Below, piece after piece: positions 44,426-57,237 of a stretch of DNA of 64,000 nucleotides. Source of the stretch: Loxodes magnus (taxonomy: Eukaryota > Ciliophora > Karyorelictea > Loxodida > Loxodidae). Under the pieces are notes generated by a model. That model saw nothing but the letters and a program-made list of their open reading frames with translations. It was not told the DNA's origin and did no database searches. Where the stretch lies: positions 39,400 through 103,399 of the forward strand of contig CAMPDV010001815.1 of the NCBI GenBank assembly GCA_946699065.1, in the 5' to 3' direction. Made by a program: the position numbers and the translations under genes. How positions within the stretch are numbered: the first letter of the stretch is position 1; each line of letters opens with the position of its first letter.

Positions 44426-44665
44426 TTAATAAAATTTTGTTTCTAATTGTTGTATTCTCTTATCTGCTGAATAATCATTTTCCTTTTTTTATTTTCGATA
44501 GTAGAAATTAGATATGTAATTTTTCCTTTCAAGTTCTTGTATGTTTCTTTAAATTTTAGAATTTTCCTCTTCCAAATTTTTTTGTTCTTTAAGTGCCGCT
44601 TGCTAATTGTAAATTGGTTAATATGAGCTCTTTTTAGAAGAGCCTTTTTGCAAGATATTTTACAT
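44426..44665 (-). CDS. Small coiled-coil protein, copy B
   Basis: Copy of 13,838-14,077, same 240-nt length and same start and TAA end. Confidence 0.5.
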
Positions 44666-44691
44666 TTTAAGTTTTATATATAAAAAATAAA

Positions 44692-45014
44692 TTAGCGTGG
44701 TGTACCATTATTAGTTTCATCATTGTTAATAAATGAACCCAACTTTCATTGTAAATATTATTCAAGAAAATTTTTTAGTTTCACTTGGCCTCCTTGATAC
44801 TCTTATGCTATTTATGATTCCATTTCCAGCATGTCTAATACTTATTAATTTGATAGATTTAAATCAAATTCTTAATTGATAGGTTCGCCTCTATTTCTGC
44901 TCTTGTAACTTTGATCCAAAATAAGTTAATTTATTTTTCCCTAACTGGATAATATTTTCTTCTTTTATTCATTTTTAGAATAAAATTTTACTACATTCTT
45001 TATCTATATTCTTT
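44692..45014 (-). CDS. Unknown protein, 5' end unclear, copy B
   Basis: Copy of 14,105-14,427. The body frame (LDMLEMESQIAQEHQ-like) is kept. Several substitutions lie near FLEQYL, where the strand reads TTTTTTAG instead of TTTTCACG. Confidence 0.45.
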
Positions 45015-45103
45015 AAACTTTTTAATAAGACTAGAAATAGAAAAAATTCAAATTCTTATGCTAAATAGCATTTGATTTAAATTATTTTAAATAAAAATTA
45101 TAA

Positions 45104-45358
45104 TTATTCTTGGTCTCAATTATGTCTTCAGGTTTTTCCAACTCCTATCCAGATTAGAGAAAACTAGAGAACTTTTAGAATGGACTTCAATGTCCGCCAT
45201 TTCAACCACTAATGCTGGGCTATTAGTCAGCTTCTTGTACCACTAGAGAGAATATTCGAATAAGAAAGGCTCATAAAGTATATGTCCTTGTTTATCCTTG
45301 TAGGTCAATAGAGTCTAAACTGCATCGAATTATCTACTTAGCTGGACGCTTCGTCCAT
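45104..45358 (-). CDS. Unknown Trp-rich protein, copy B
   Basis: Copy of 14,517-14,771 with only substitutions (including Phe to Leu, Pro to Ser, Thr to Ile). All four TGA-coded Trp positions are preserved. Confidence 0.55.
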
Positions 45359-45364
45359 TTTTCA

Positions 45365-45832
45365 ATTATATGTAATAAAATTTTCTATAATTAAGTTTTT
45401 GTAACTTTAATTGTACTTTATAATAGTTTTTTAATCCATTCTATTTCATATAAACTTGAATAAAATGGTTCCCATTAATCATCTATTAGGTTAATCACTC
45501 ATACAGAATACACATTAACTTGATTTCCATCACAAACGATTTTGATAGAACATATATAACACTTAATTTGTTAATTCCCTTCACTTCTAATTTTGAAGAC
45601 TTTGACTGACAATTATTAAAACTAGCATACTAATTATTATCTCTAAGCTATTTTATAAATTTTATTTACTCTAATCAACATCATTATCTACTCCATATGA
45701 GCAAAATTAATAATTCACTAAAATTTAAAATAATTAATATTACTAAAAATTCTAATCTAAAATAGTTCTTTACCTAGATGTCCAAACTATGAAAATTTGT
45801 AATCGACTAATATTAAAATGATTAAGAAATAT
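45365..45832 (-). pseudogene. Relic of NACHT gene 3' end, copy B
   Basis: Copy of 14,778-15,245. The left edge of the 11.4-kb tandem unit (45,552) falls inside this relic. Confidence 0.7.
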
Positions 45833-46849
45833 CTAATGTATAAGATAAACTTCAATTAAGTATATTTAAGATAATAAATTAATAATAAAAATATAAGTTT
45901 AAATAGTAGGAATTCTAATAAAAATTAGAGAAAAATAAAGAATATCATTTTTAAATAAGAGCTATTAATTTTATGACTATTACTAAAAACATATTATGAA
46001 TAATAGTTCAGTATAAACTATAATTAAACCTGATTCATTTTTTACACCAATATTCTAATTTTTTAAGTAAGTATTATCAAGAAATTTATAAGATATTATA
46101 AACATAATAGTTAAAATAGAAAACTATTTGGGAATTATTTTACTCTTAGTCTTTTTTACTTATAGTTTTTTCTAGCTTATAAATGAAAATAATTTTGATG
46201 ACAGTAATATTTAATAATTTATATGAAGTGATTACATTTTTTATAATTTAATAGTTTTTCTATAAAATCTTAATCCATATTAAATTTTTGAATGTTCTAC
46301 ATTTTTAAATTTTATTAGCAAAAGTAATAAAGCTAATTCGTAGAATTGATTATCATTTAATATTATTTATTTTAATTAAAACTATTAATTAATATCTAAT
46401 TTAATTTAATTTTTAATAATATTTTAAATTTAGTTTTTTAATAAATTAAATCTTTGTTTTAATTTATATTGCAAAACAATTTTAAATTTATGTTTAATTT
46501 ATATCATTTTGTAGGATCTATTTTTATTTTAAACTCTTAAATAATATTCTAAATTTTAATTTCCAATTATTTATATAGTATAAGTTAAATAATTTTCATT
46601 ACAAATTTCTTATTATCAATTTATTATATTTTTATAAAAATATGCTTCAAATCAAAATACATTTACGTATTATTATTTATTTCATATTGCTAATTATTAA
46701 TGTCAACAATTCTTATATCTTAAAAATATTAATTAAACTTTTCCTTCTTATAATCTTAACAATGTATTACCTTTTAAAATTAAGACATTTTTTAATTATA
46801 ATCTTTTATTTGCGAATCATATATGACAATGATAATTAAATTAAAATGT
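45833..46849. other. AT-rich spacer
   Basis: Copy of 15,246-16,262, including the hydrophobic 65-codon frame at 46,642. Nothing supportable. Confidence 0.6.
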
Positions 46850-47706
46850 TCAACAGTGCCAATCTGGACACCGTTTAAAATAAGTTGTTTTATCAGCAAC
46901 ATTTCTCATCATTCTTGACTTTCTAATGAAATTATCTTCACTAAGGTCTTCTCAGTTTCTTTTATTTCTTGTTCTTATTATTTCAAAAGGTACTTCACAT
47001 CATTTTCTTCTGTAAATATCTCCATGCTAGTTGCAATAGAGCCTCTAATATTTTTCTTATTCTTTACGCCTAAATTTTCTCTTGAAATTCTAAAATTTTT
47101 AGCAATTCTTGTACAAATGTCACTTACTCTTACAGTAGTAGCATTTCTTCCTTACTTACCGGATTGGTTTTCGATTTATAACCTCTTTTTATTCTATCTC
47201 CATCTAATTTGTCTAGTTAGTTATGTTTGTGCTAATATTCTTTTGGTTAATAAACTCCAACTCTTGTTTTTATACGATATTTCTAAGCCTTGATGTTTCT
47301 TATCTATGTTCAGTTTAAATGTTCCAATATGCTTTGAGTTCCCTTTCTTAATTAATAATTCTAATCTCTAAGTTATCTTATCCAAGTGATAATAAGTTTC
47401 TTATTTCTTAATTTTCCTATTTAAGCACTTTAATCTCTTCCTAGAGATTGGATATTTCAAATACTAACTGTTAAATATTTATTTCCTTTTTAATTATCTT
47501 TGATGGAAGTTCTTTTCCTGCTATTATATTAGATTCCTTTATTTTTATTACTTTAGGAGGTGTTTATTATAGTTATTAGGTTCTTTATTAGTTTTGTAGT
47601 GAGGAAAAGAAGACTCTTGATACTTTTTTTATGCCTGCTTTTTCTCTAGAGCTTTTTTCTCTTCTTTGCTTAAGAAAATGCTGAGAAAAAGATTTTAAGA
47701 CTGCAT
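46850..47706 (-). CDS. Gag-like protein (second locus), copy B
   Basis: Copy of 16,263-17,104. Ends RCPDWHC-TGA; the Trp codon TGG here corresponds to TAG (Gln) in copy A. The N-terminal leader is longer (KKALEKKQAQKKYQESS) and again lies in a different frame from the coiled-coil core. Signature and zinc knuckle are kept. Plus-strand frames of up to 89 codons over this region are shadows. Confidence 0.6.
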
Positions 47707-47828
47707 TTTTATTTGAATTTTGCGAATCATATATTTATAGATTTTTAATAAAAGTTTATAAGATTAAATCAAATTTAGTTAATTTAAATCATTTTAAATT
47801 TATAATTTTCAAATCTTTATTTTATAAA

Positions 47829-48545
47829 ATGTAAGCGCACCTTTTCTAGAACGAAAGCGCTTAGCTTTGTAAAATTCTATTTTTAAGAAAAATAGCAAAG
47901 AAGGGTTAAGCAAATTAAAATGGAGCTTATTTTGGTAGAATTCCCTTTTTACTTAGCAAATTTGAAATATTTCCAAATTTATCTGCTTTACCTTGTAAGT
48001 TCATTTGAAGCGAAAAAATGAAAACTTCAAATTTTAGAATTGAAAATGAAGTGAAAATCATAAGCACATAAAATGGTGTATTCAAATCAGCATTGATGGA
48101 ACCAAAACTTAAGCCTGGCTTAATTTATGAATTGGATTTTGAAATATATCAAAATAGAGCTTTTGATATTAAACTAGGATTATGTAAAAGTTCTTTTAAT
48201 TAATTTGAAACCTGTTTTTCAAATAACAATTTAGGTTGATCATGGTTTTCAGGTGAAGGAGAATTGAGACATAAATCTGGAAAAACTAGCAAAAAATATG
48301 GAACAAAAACGACTTAAAAAAACATTGTAAAAATGATAGTAGACACAAAAAAAGGAAATTTAAGCTACGATTTAAATGGAAAAAACTAAGGAATCGCTTT
48401 TTAAAATGTACCTGCGTTTAAAACTGGTGAAATAAATGTTGCAATCAGCTTTAATGCAGATAATAGTTATTGCAAGCTATTAAAATCAAAAATTAAATAC
48501 CTTTCTAAAAGACAGTAAAGAGAAAAACTGAAAACTAAAATTAAA
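47829..48545 (+). CDS. SPRY-domain protein with FLRKI module, copy B
   Basis: Copy of 17,227-17,943 with the same length and an intact frame through SPRY. The TAA used as tentative end in copy A is AAA here, so the stop is either the earlier in-frame TAA (after LSKRQ) or a later TAG. The block A/B similarity ends about 40 bases downstream. Confidence 0.75.
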
Positions 48546-48589
48546 AAAATAAATTTATTTTATAAGTAGATTAGAATATAAGCATTTTA

Positions 48590-48990
48590 AAGATAAATAT
48601 AATTTTAAAGTTTAAATATTCATTAATAAAATACGTTAAATATATTTTTTATCTAAGTTCATTATTTTCAGTATTTACCAATTACTCGCAGATTCGTATT
48701 TTATCTGTTCTTGTTTTAATTATTACCAATTTCTCTTTTAATTAATTTTAATAAATCTCATAAATAATTTTTATTGATAGACTTTAGCTTTTCATCAAAT
48801 TTTATAACTTGGAAACTTCAATAATTTATTCAAATTTTTTTAATTTTAATTCTGATTATCTTTTATTTTTTAATTTCCAAATTAGTAAATTAATACTAAT
48901 TCTAATTTATCTTAGAATAATTATAAAATAAAATATATTTTTATCAAATTTATCATCTAAATCTATAAAATTCTATAATTCTAAGTTTTT
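48590..48990 (-). CDS. Possible coiled-coil ORF
   Basis: One minus-strand frame reads as a charged helix (LKLKKFEQIIEVSKLQNLMK, then RTDKIRICEQLVNTENNELR). It is A/T-rich and no ATG or stop can be fixed. Repeated at about 60,000-60,395. It could be chance. Confidence 0.25.
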
Positions 48991-49004
48991 ATTGTAAAAA
49001 GTGG

Positions 49005-49401
49005 ATGTCGGCCGCTGCAGAAAAACTAAAAGGTAATCTTGTGCAGTGTATACTGCATTGTGAGTAACCTCGCACTAGATACCACAACGGGTAGAGTGGA
49101 CAAGCTCAGAAGAGATAAACCTAACTCGTTTGAGGGTTCTCTCTAGCAGTATGAAAATTTGACTGAAGGGTTTGCTAATGACTAATTATTAATTCTTATT
49201 TGAACCTTATTCAAGATGACTGAAGTATTTAATTTAAGATTTATGGATAATTATTAATAAGAAGATTCCCCATATAGAGAAGCTGTAGTGATTAATTGGA
49301 CGAATAGAATAAAATCAAGAAGCAATAGAACAATTTTTTAATATTGAATATTAATAATAAAAGAGCTGAGCACCAATGAGGTGCTTCGTGCTCTATAATC
49401 A
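49005..49401 (+). pseudogene. Decayed copy of dispersed ORF family 1
   Basis: Begins ATGTCGGC like the intact ORF at 27,573-27,953 and aligns along its whole length (CAVYTALWVTSHQ; SSSMKIWLKG; EDSPYREAVVINW; EVLRAL). It has a one-base loss near codon 10 and another frame change near codon 80. Confidence 0.7.
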
Positions 49402-49687
49402 TCTTTATTTATTAGTTAATTAAATTTAAAAACAAAAAAATTTAGAAATATATAAAATATAAAATTTTATTTATTAATATTTTTTTCAAAATTTTTTTAA
49501 TCTGGAATTTAAATTTTAGATGAATGAAACTAAAATCTGAAAAAATCTCATATATATAGATTAATCAAAATTAATATCTTAAATATAAATTATGAATAAT
49601 AGAAATATAATATTACGTAAATTAAAAAAATCCAATGTAAAAACTAAAAATTTATTATTTTTAATAAAAAGTTAAAAGTTAAATCTC
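49402..49687. other. AT-rich spacer
   Basis: A/T-rich DNA between a family 1 relic and a kelch gene. Nothing recognised. Confidence 0.5.
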
Positions 49688-50599
49688 TCAAATTTTAAAA
49701 ATTTTCTTCCATTCTCTTTTTCTTATATCATATTCACAAAGATCATAAGAATCAAAATTTATTGCATAACTAAATACTCTCTTTTTATTTAACAAAGGCT
49801 AGAAATTTGGATAATTTCCTTCAGATAAAACAGGAAAATTTGGCCCATGCTTTATTATTTATTTAAAATCATATAGAGCTGTACCCTTAAAATACTAATA
49901 CTCATCAAAAAGCAATATTGAATCTAGCTCCTTTATAAATAAACTTTGTATCATATGAGATTCAGGTTAAAGTAAATATTCTAATTTAAGTCATTAGTCT
50001 TTTATACAAATATATTAATAAATATCTTTGCTCATTTATCCTGCATATCCACCTATACTATAAACATTTTCTTTTGCATAAGTTACTCCATTTCCTCTAG
50101 CATTATAAGGACATTTTTAAATGGATTTAGATTATTAAGTTCTCATATCAAAGACCTCACAATTTGCATCTTTATATTCATGTTATGAGTTTATCACATA
50201 TAGTAGATTATTTTATTTATCGAGAGTTAGTTTATTTCGCTCATATGTATGTATTAGTTTGCACTCTTTTAAAATAGTTTAATTTTCACAGAAAATTAGA
50301 GAGTTTTTTGAAAAAATAAGCTTTTAATCATCCAGTTAAAATATAAATGTTTTTGGATTTTTCATATTCTCATTTTCTATTTCTAAGAGTTTTGTTTTCT
50401 AAGTTTAGGCATCTCAAATTTATAACTTGATTTCCCGTAAGTTTATAACAACGTATTTTGACAGTTCTAAATAGCATAGGTTTGGTAGAATTTCATACTT
50501 AAACAGAAGAAATGGAATTTTACCTAAAATATTTCCTTTTTCTCTAAGAATCTTTCGTAAGAAGATACATCTAGAAAAATACTTTTCTTTATTATCCAT
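49688..50599 (-). CDS. Kelch-like protein with FLRKI module, copy C
   Basis: ATG at 50,599 to TGA at 49,688-49,690; 912 nt, the same length as copies A and B despite many substitutions. The module reads YFSRCIFLRKILREKG, GKIPFLLFKYEILPNL. The kelch repeat is VYSIGGYAG with DIYQYICIKDQWLKLE; Tyr replaces the TGA-coded Trp of copy A. The end is REWKKIFKI-stop. Conservation of the terminal TGA, with sequence diverging beyond it, is good evidence that it is the stop. Confidence 0.8.
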
Positions 50600-50862
50600 T
50601 TTTTTATTTATAAACTAAAGAAAGAATTAAATATACTCTTAATATTTAAATAAGAAATTTATGTATAATCTCTTTTAAACTAGTTTATATTTTAATTAAA
50701 TAACTAAAATAATAGGTTATAATTTAAATTTAAGTTATAAATATCAATAGGAATATCAAAAATTCTTAAGCATTTTTTATTTAAGTTAATGAGTAACTTA
50801 AAAATTAGTAAAATGATAATTACCTTTATATCCTTAAGAATTTAGTAAAAAGATTATAAGAT

Positions 50863-51396
50863 TCACAAGCAGACAATCAAATTCAATCTAAATTAAACTT
50901 AATGGTTAATAATCTGTAATTAAAATATCTAAGTAATTGAACGACAAATTATTAGTTTTAGGGTTAATTTAGACTGAATTTTATCCCTCTTACGCTTCTA
51001 AGCAGTTAATTAGATCCAACTTATTCTTTAACATTAATGACTCAACGATGCAATAATATTCGAATTTTTTTTGAATCATGGTTAGCATATATATAAATAA
51101 TATGCTTTATAATCGAGAATTAACATTAATTAAAAAAGTTTCTGGATTTATTAAGATAGAGAAATCAATAAAAAAAAGTAAAAAAGGTGCATATCAAAGG
51201 TTAATCACTTTAAAGTTTTTCAAATTTCTCATCTTCTTCTTTTTGCTGAAAATAGTTGCTCTTCAAATAGATGTTTAAAATTCTCTTTTTTCTTCAGCTT
51301 CTTCATCTTTTTATCTACATTTCTAGGTCGGTTAATTTCCAATTAAAATTTTTCGTGTTTTTCTTTTGCCTTTATCACTGTTTATAATTCTTCCAT
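50863..51396 (-). CDS. Small basic coiled-coil protein, up to 177 residues
   Basis: ATG at 51,396 gives MEELQTVIKAKEKHEKFQLE, then INRPRNVDKKMKKLKKKENF and a basic end (QLFSAKRRRWEIWKTLKW). The frame stays open to a TGA at 50,863-50,865, but after about residue 70 composition becomes A/T-driven. The real end may therefore be one of the TGA codons near RRRWEIW. The plus-strand 66-codon frame opposite it is a shadow. Repeated at 62,278-62,812. Confidence 0.5.
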
Positions 51397-51533
51397 GATA
51401 TAAAGTTTCTTTTTACTATATAATTTACTATCAATAAATCAAAAATTTAATTTAGAAGACTTATATATTTTATTTTATCCTTTTTTCCTAAAAAGTTTGT
51501 GTGTCTTAAATCTCTTTCTTTCTTCAAGTTAGA

Positions 51534-51790
51534 ATTTAAATTTAAATATCTAAATTATCACTAGGAGTAATTAAAGGTTAAGGTTATTAATTTATTTTCT
51601 ATATTGTTTTACAATATTAATGATTAAATAAGAGATTTTGTGATATGGTCTTTGTTTAATTCTTAATATTTTAGTTTTAGAGCTCACTTTTTTTATTTCT
51701 TAGATTGCAGCTGTGAAGATCATTTAAGGTTTCATCTGAGGATTTAAAAGCAGGACTTAATTTAACTTTTAATTTTATTTATTATATAAT
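51534..51790 (-). CDS. Unknown protein, C-terminal exon
   Basis: The frame reads SPAFKSSDETLNDLHSCNLR, then NKKSELQNQNIKNQTKTISQ and INQQPQPLITPSDNLDIQIQ, ending ILT-TGA at 51,534-51,536. Good composition; no ATG in frame, so the start is probably upstream or in another exon. Repeated at 62,938-63,195. Confidence 0.45.
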
Positions 51791-52732
51791 AAGATTAGCT
51801 AGTTGATATTTATAAAGGAAAAATTATATTTTTTAAGTAGCTAATTAAAGTTAAAATTTAATATTTTATATTAAAAATACAATTGCTTCCTTAATATAAT
51901 AAATTAGGTTTAAATAATTAGTATTATATTTTTTAGTATCTTATATCATTTTATGTTGATAAAAAGCTAACTATTATCTATCAAAATTTTTAAATGTTTT
52001 AGTAAGAAATTAGAAAGTTGGGTTATTAGTTTATATATGTTGCATAGTAAATTATTATCTTAATAAGTCTTTTTTTAATTTTCTCAAATTGAACCTTTTA
52101 AATAGTATGAATCATTATATATAATTGATAAATTAAAAAATCCATTAAATATTCTTAATATTGAAACTGAATATCACAATAAATTTCAATTCTAATAAAC
52201 CTTAAATTTCTTTTAATTGCTTCAAAATAATTTCGCTATATACTTAAATATTTAAACATTAATATCAAGAATTTTTTAACTAATAGAATTAACTAAATTT
52301 TGAAAAAATTAAATTAAAATAAAAAGAGCAAACTTAATTATATGATATCAATTAAAATAAAATTGGTAAAAGCATTAAATTTATTGCAAGAAAAGCCTTT
52401 TAAGCCTCTATAAATACTTTTAATGAGTCTTGCTATCTAGATCTTAACTAAAGGCTATTTAAGCAAATTATTTCTTTGTAGTTTTTTTAGATTTTTTACA
52501 AAATACGTTAGTAAATTATTAATCGTCCTTTATTGACAATAGGATCTCTTTTTAAGGATAACAGATAAGAAGAACATTAATATAGAGATTATTAGTAACA
52601 AGATTATCTGAATTTTACTAAATAGATATTAATAATTAGGAATATAATAGTAGCAATAATACTTTTATGAAATATTTTAAAAGTAAGATACAGTATTAGT
52701 TATATAAAGTAACCACTTAAAGATTTAAAAAT
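51791..52732. other. AT-rich spacer
   Basis: About 940 bases of A/T-rich DNA; partly repeated at the window's right end. Nothing recognised. Confidence 0.6.
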
Positions 52733-53373
52733 ATGCCCACTGCAAAGTTATTTATAGAATAATTCTAATAATAATAATATTTCCCATAAGCTACTTATCC
52801 GAAATTAAATAAATAATATCCAAGAGAAATAATTATTATATAGAAAGTCAGAACCTAAAGCTATAATTTTCGAAGACCTTTAAGACAGGCATTGGTCAAT
52901 CGAGATTCTATTTTATCTGTGGAGAATTAGATTAGTTTGAGCATGTTCTGGATTTTAATTGTTATATAGACATGCGGGGAGTGGATAATAGCAAAGATTG
53001 AATAATGTGACATTAGAAGATTAATAGCATATGACCAAAACTATATAAATTTGTTTCCAAAAATCAAATTAGAATACATTGATCTACAAATAATAAATTT
53101 TCATAGGATGCTATTTAAATGGATAATAGAATTATTTTAACTGAAAAATTAGTGATAAAAAAATTTTCATCTAAAAGAAGAAGTGAAAAACCAAGAAAAA
53201 GATGAAGAAAATAAGGAATATAAAGAGGAGTAAAAAGAAATGAAATACAAAAGGAAGTATAAAAGGAATGAAATGATGACGAAGATGATCTAGTTGAGGA
53301 TGAGAATGAAGAAGTGAAAAATTTTAAATAATATTATAACATTTTTATTTAAAAGAAGCAATTCCAACAATGA
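52733..53373 (+). CDS. Unknown protein with acidic tail, intron-containing
   Basis: ATG at 52,733 gives MPTAKLFIEQFQQQQYFPQA. Removing a 29-nt GT..AG candidate (about 52,850-52,878) joins it to a strong frame: RFYFICGELDQFEHVLDFNC, then YIDMRGVDNSKDWIMWHQKI and NKFSQDAIQMDNRIILTEKL. Trp from TGA occurs in KDWIMWHQ, SIWPK and IHWST. The end reads DDEDDLVEDENEEVKNF in a third frame and stops at TGA 53,371-53,373, so another short intron or frameshift lies near 53,250. Its tandem copy would begin beyond the window. No family recognised. Confidence 0.5.
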
Positions 53374-55092
53374 AAAGATGTCAAAAAACTATTTTATTTA
53401 AATTTAAATTTAAAATTCTATGCTTTATTTCTTCAAAAAGATTTTTAAATTATAAAATATATAATGAAATAGTTAAGAAAATAAGGAATTACAGTACTAT
53501 AAATTTATAATTTCTTATGCTCAAATTTAATTAAAGATTATTTGCAAAAAGAAATCATTTTGTTAATAAATTTTATTCTTTTTATTTTATTAATAATATT
53601 TTACATTTGGAAATCTAAAATTTAATGATATTAAATAAATTTTTCTATCAAATAATTATTTAACTTTTTAATACTTAAAAAATATCTTTTTTAATTGATA
53701 GTATTTTTGTTTAAATTTTTTATTTGATACTTAAAAAATAAATATTTTATGGCATAATAAAAAATAAGTATAAAAAGTAGGATATACAATTAAAATTTGG
53801 TTATTCTTATTTTAATATAAACTATAACTAAATATATAATAAATTATAAATTAATAATAAAAAACGTAATTTATATTAAATATGTATAAAATATAAAATA
53901 TTAATTTATTAAAAATACCTAAAATTAATTTTATTATATATTTTACTTAGTTTAATTGCTAATTTATGGATTTTAATGATTGGTTTATTTAATTTTATAT
54001 TTATAATTCTCTTTCTGAAATTAGGACTTAAATATTTTAATAAATTGATAGAAAAACTTATCTTTCTTTTTCATATAAGTTTAAATAAAAATATATAAAA
54101 TTAATTTAAATTTATCTAAATACCTTTATATTGAATTAATTATTAGTAGATCTTAATCTATTTCTAACTTTTTTTAATTAATTTAGATTATAAAAATAAA
54201 TTATTTTAAGATGCTTTTCTTATTAATATGTTTATTTAATTTTCAAAATTTTTTTTGTTATCTTGAAGAAGAATTTAAAATAAATCACCACATTTAAACT
54301 TGAAAATTATCTTAAAGTTATTCGTTTGGCAATTTTACAATTGAATAATTTTTACTTAAATATAAATATTTTTTCATTATAAGAGATTGCATTATTAAAT
54401 AAATCCATAAAATTATCTTAAATTGTTTATTATTATATTTCGTTGTCTTATTATTAGAGTAATGCCTTATTTAAAATGTTAATTATATACAAAAATTTAG
54501 TTTCTTTTTGATTAATTTGAATTAATTAAAAATAATTAATATTTTAATTAATCACTACTATTTTTCCAATATTTATGTTCATCTTTTTTTTAAATTATTC
54601 TTCTTTTATCCATTTTTTTAATTATTTATTTTTTTAATTTTAGAATTCTTTTTTTAATGTAATTTTTTTTAGCTTTCAAAATTCTTAAAAATAAATTTAT
54701 GTAAATATCAACTGATATTTACTCATTAAAAAAAGAAATTAAATTAAAAATTTATAAGATTAAAAAAATTTCAATTTAATACTTTTCCAAAATATTTCCA
54801 CTAAAATGAAGAAAAAACTAAAATATTTTTATTATTAAAAATTTTATTAATCTTATTATATAAATTTGTATTTTAATATAATATAAGATTAAAAGATTTT
54901 ACTGGACTTTTTTACAAATTTTTGGATTAAAGATAAATATTTAAATTTTTAAATATGTTTATAAATTTTCAATCTTTATTATCTTTTTAAAATACAAATA
55001 ACTTTGGTAATTTTTATTTTTTCTGATTTTATTGAAATATAATAAATATTATGAGATAAAATTAAAATTTATCTATTTTAAATAAAAACTAT
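53374..55092. other. AT-rich spacer
   Basis: About 1.7 kb of extremely A/T-rich DNA with no coding composition. Confidence 0.6.
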
Positions 55093-55983
55093 TCAAACTT
55101 TTAAAATTTCCTTCCATTCTCTTTTTCTTATATCATATCCACAAGTTTATAAACTTCCTTTTTTATTGCATAACTAAAAACTCTATTTTTATTTAATAAA
55201 GGCTAAAAATTTGGATAATAATGTTCAGATCGAACGGGGAAATTTGGTCCATGATTTATTATTTATTTAAAATCATATAGAGCTGTACCCTTAAAATTTT
55301 AATACTCATCAAATATTATAATTGAATCCAATTCCTTGATAAATAAACTTTGCATCACATGAGATTAAGGTTAAAGTAAATCTTCTAACTTAAGCCATTA
55401 ATCTTTTATACAAACATATTAATAAATGTCTTTACTCATTTTTCCTGTATATCCACCTATACTATAAACACTTTATTTTGCATAAGTTACTCCATTTCCT
55501 GTTGCACTCAAAGGACAATTTTAAATAGATTTAGATTTTTTTTTCAGATTAAACACTTCACAATTTGCATCTTTATATTCATGTTATGAGTTTATAACAT
55601 ATAGCAGTTTATTTTATTTATCGAGAGTTAGTTTATTTCCCTCATAATTGTGTATTGATTTGTATTCTTTTAAAATAGTCTGATTTTCAAAGAAAATTAG
55701 AGAGTTTTTAATCACCGAGTTGAAATATAAATGTTTTAGAATCTTTCATATTCTTATTTTCTATTTCTAAGAGTTTTATTTTCTAAGTTTAAGTATCTCA
55801 AATTTATAACTTGATTTCCCGTAAGTTTATAACAACGTACTTTGACAGTTCAGTGTAGCATAGATTAGGTAAAATTTCATACTTAAACAGAAGAAGCGGA
55901 ATTTTAGCTAAAATATTTCCTTTTTCTCTAAGAATCTTTCGTAAGAAGATACATCTAGAAAAATACTTTTCTTTATTTTCCAT
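55093..55983 (-). pseudogene. Kelch-like gene, copy D, frameshift near the 3' end
   Basis: ATG at 55,983. It aligns with copies A-C through RVFSYAIK, but lost bases within the Tyr-Asp-Leu-Cys region so that CGYDIRKREWKEILKV is in another frame, ending at the aligned TGA 55,093-55,095. Smaller length changes lie in the middle. Probably a recent pseudogene, or a gene with an altered last 30 residues. Confidence 0.65.
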
Positions 55984-56956
55984 TTATAACTATTAAATAA
56001 AAATAAAATAGTGAAATGCAATTAAAATGATTTAAATTTAAAATTTCTTCCACTAGAAATTATTTAAAATTATTTAAAAATATTTAAAATAATAAAAAAA
56101 TGATAAAAATTAATTCCTTGTAATTTAGGAGGTAAATAATAAATTGCTAAAAATTATTCCTAGCAAATTTAAAGATTATTAAGAATATTTTTCTTAACTA
56201 AGTAAAGATTTTTATAATTTTGAGGAAAGAAAAGAGTATAATTCAAATGGAGAGTTTAAAATAATACTTTAGTTCTATTTTTTTATTTATAAATTATCTA
56301 TTGAAATAAGAAAATATTTTGTTTATTAAGTATTTTTTATAAATCAATAACATTTCTTCTAGAAAGTAAAAGTTTATCTCTTTAAGTTGCGAAACACAAT
56401 AGTTTCAGAGTATTTTAAATTCTTTGTTCATTAATTAAGAGATAAAAGATATTAAAACTTGGATTTCTGAGATATCAATTCTTCTAAATGAAGTTAAATT
56501 TTTAAGAGTTATTAAATAAATAATTTAAAACTAAAATGAGAATAGCAAATAAAGGCAAAATTAAAATCTTTAATTAAGATTATTATATAAAATATATAAA
56601 ATAATTAAATATTATTTCATCATTTTATTTTTCCTTAGAAAATTATATATTATAACTTTATTATATTTTGCGTCTATTTATAAATACAATTTTGATATGC
56701 TAAATGTTAATAATATTTAATTAATATTCTAAATATTTGATTTTCTTTAAAAAGAATAATATTATTTATTAAGCGTAAAAGTTTAATTTCTGATTTAATT
56801 ACATTTTTTTTATGATTAAGAAAATATTATATTTACTATTTAAAAATTAAATTTAATGTGAAAGGATTTTATCTTAATTTTTTTATTTTTATCACAAAAA
56901 TGTATATTTTTTATAAATATTTATATTGAAATAAATTAAAAAATTTGCTAAAATAA
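55984..56956. other. AT-rich spacer up to the tandem junction
   Basis: Nearly 1 kb of A/T-rich DNA ending at the tandem-duplication junction. Nothing recognised. Confidence 0.6.
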
Positions 56957-57237
56957 ATATATAACACTTAATTGTTAATTCCCTTCACTTCTAATTTTGA
57001 AGACTTTGACTGACAATTATTAAAACTAGCATACTAATTATTATCTCTAAGCTATTTTATAAATTTTATTTACTCTAATCAACATCATTATCTACTCCAT
57101 ATGAGCAAAATTAATAATTCACTAAAATTTAAAATAATTAATATTACTAAAAATTCTAATCTAAAATAGTTCTTTACCTAGATGTCCAAACTATGAAAAT
57201 TTGTAATCGACTAATATTAAAATGATTAAGAAATATC
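56957..57237 (-). pseudogene. Truncated relic of NACHT 3' end
   Basis: Continues the relic seen at 45,552-45,832 but starts abruptly at the tandem junction. Confidence 0.7.

Larger units (their letters stand above)
30577..48588. repeat. Large direct duplication, copy B
   Basis: Same gene order and orientation as 1-17,986. Differences are substitutions and many one- to few-base indels concentrated outside genes. Some genes keep length exactly (kelch, 912 nt; the 693-nt ORF; the 375-nt ORF), others are broken in this copy. Confidence 0.95.
45552..56956. repeat. Tandem duplication, first unit (about 11.4 kb)
   Basis: Repeated head-to-tail from 56,957. The shared boundary sequence is ATATATAAC at 45,552-45,560 and 56,957-56,965; to its left the two sites are unrelated. 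Offset is 11,405 at the left and about 11,415 further in. Confidence 0.95.

Noticed and set aside
47024-47293. 89-codon (and 58,375-58,701, 108-codon) plus-strand frames
   Set aside because: They lie opposite the gag-like gene, whose minus-strand frame carries a conserved coiled coil and zinc knuckle. They are shadows.
51078-51278. 66-codon plus-strand frame (also 62,493-62,693)
   Set aside because: It is opposite the small basic coiled-coil gene read on the minus strand, which has a better composition and start.
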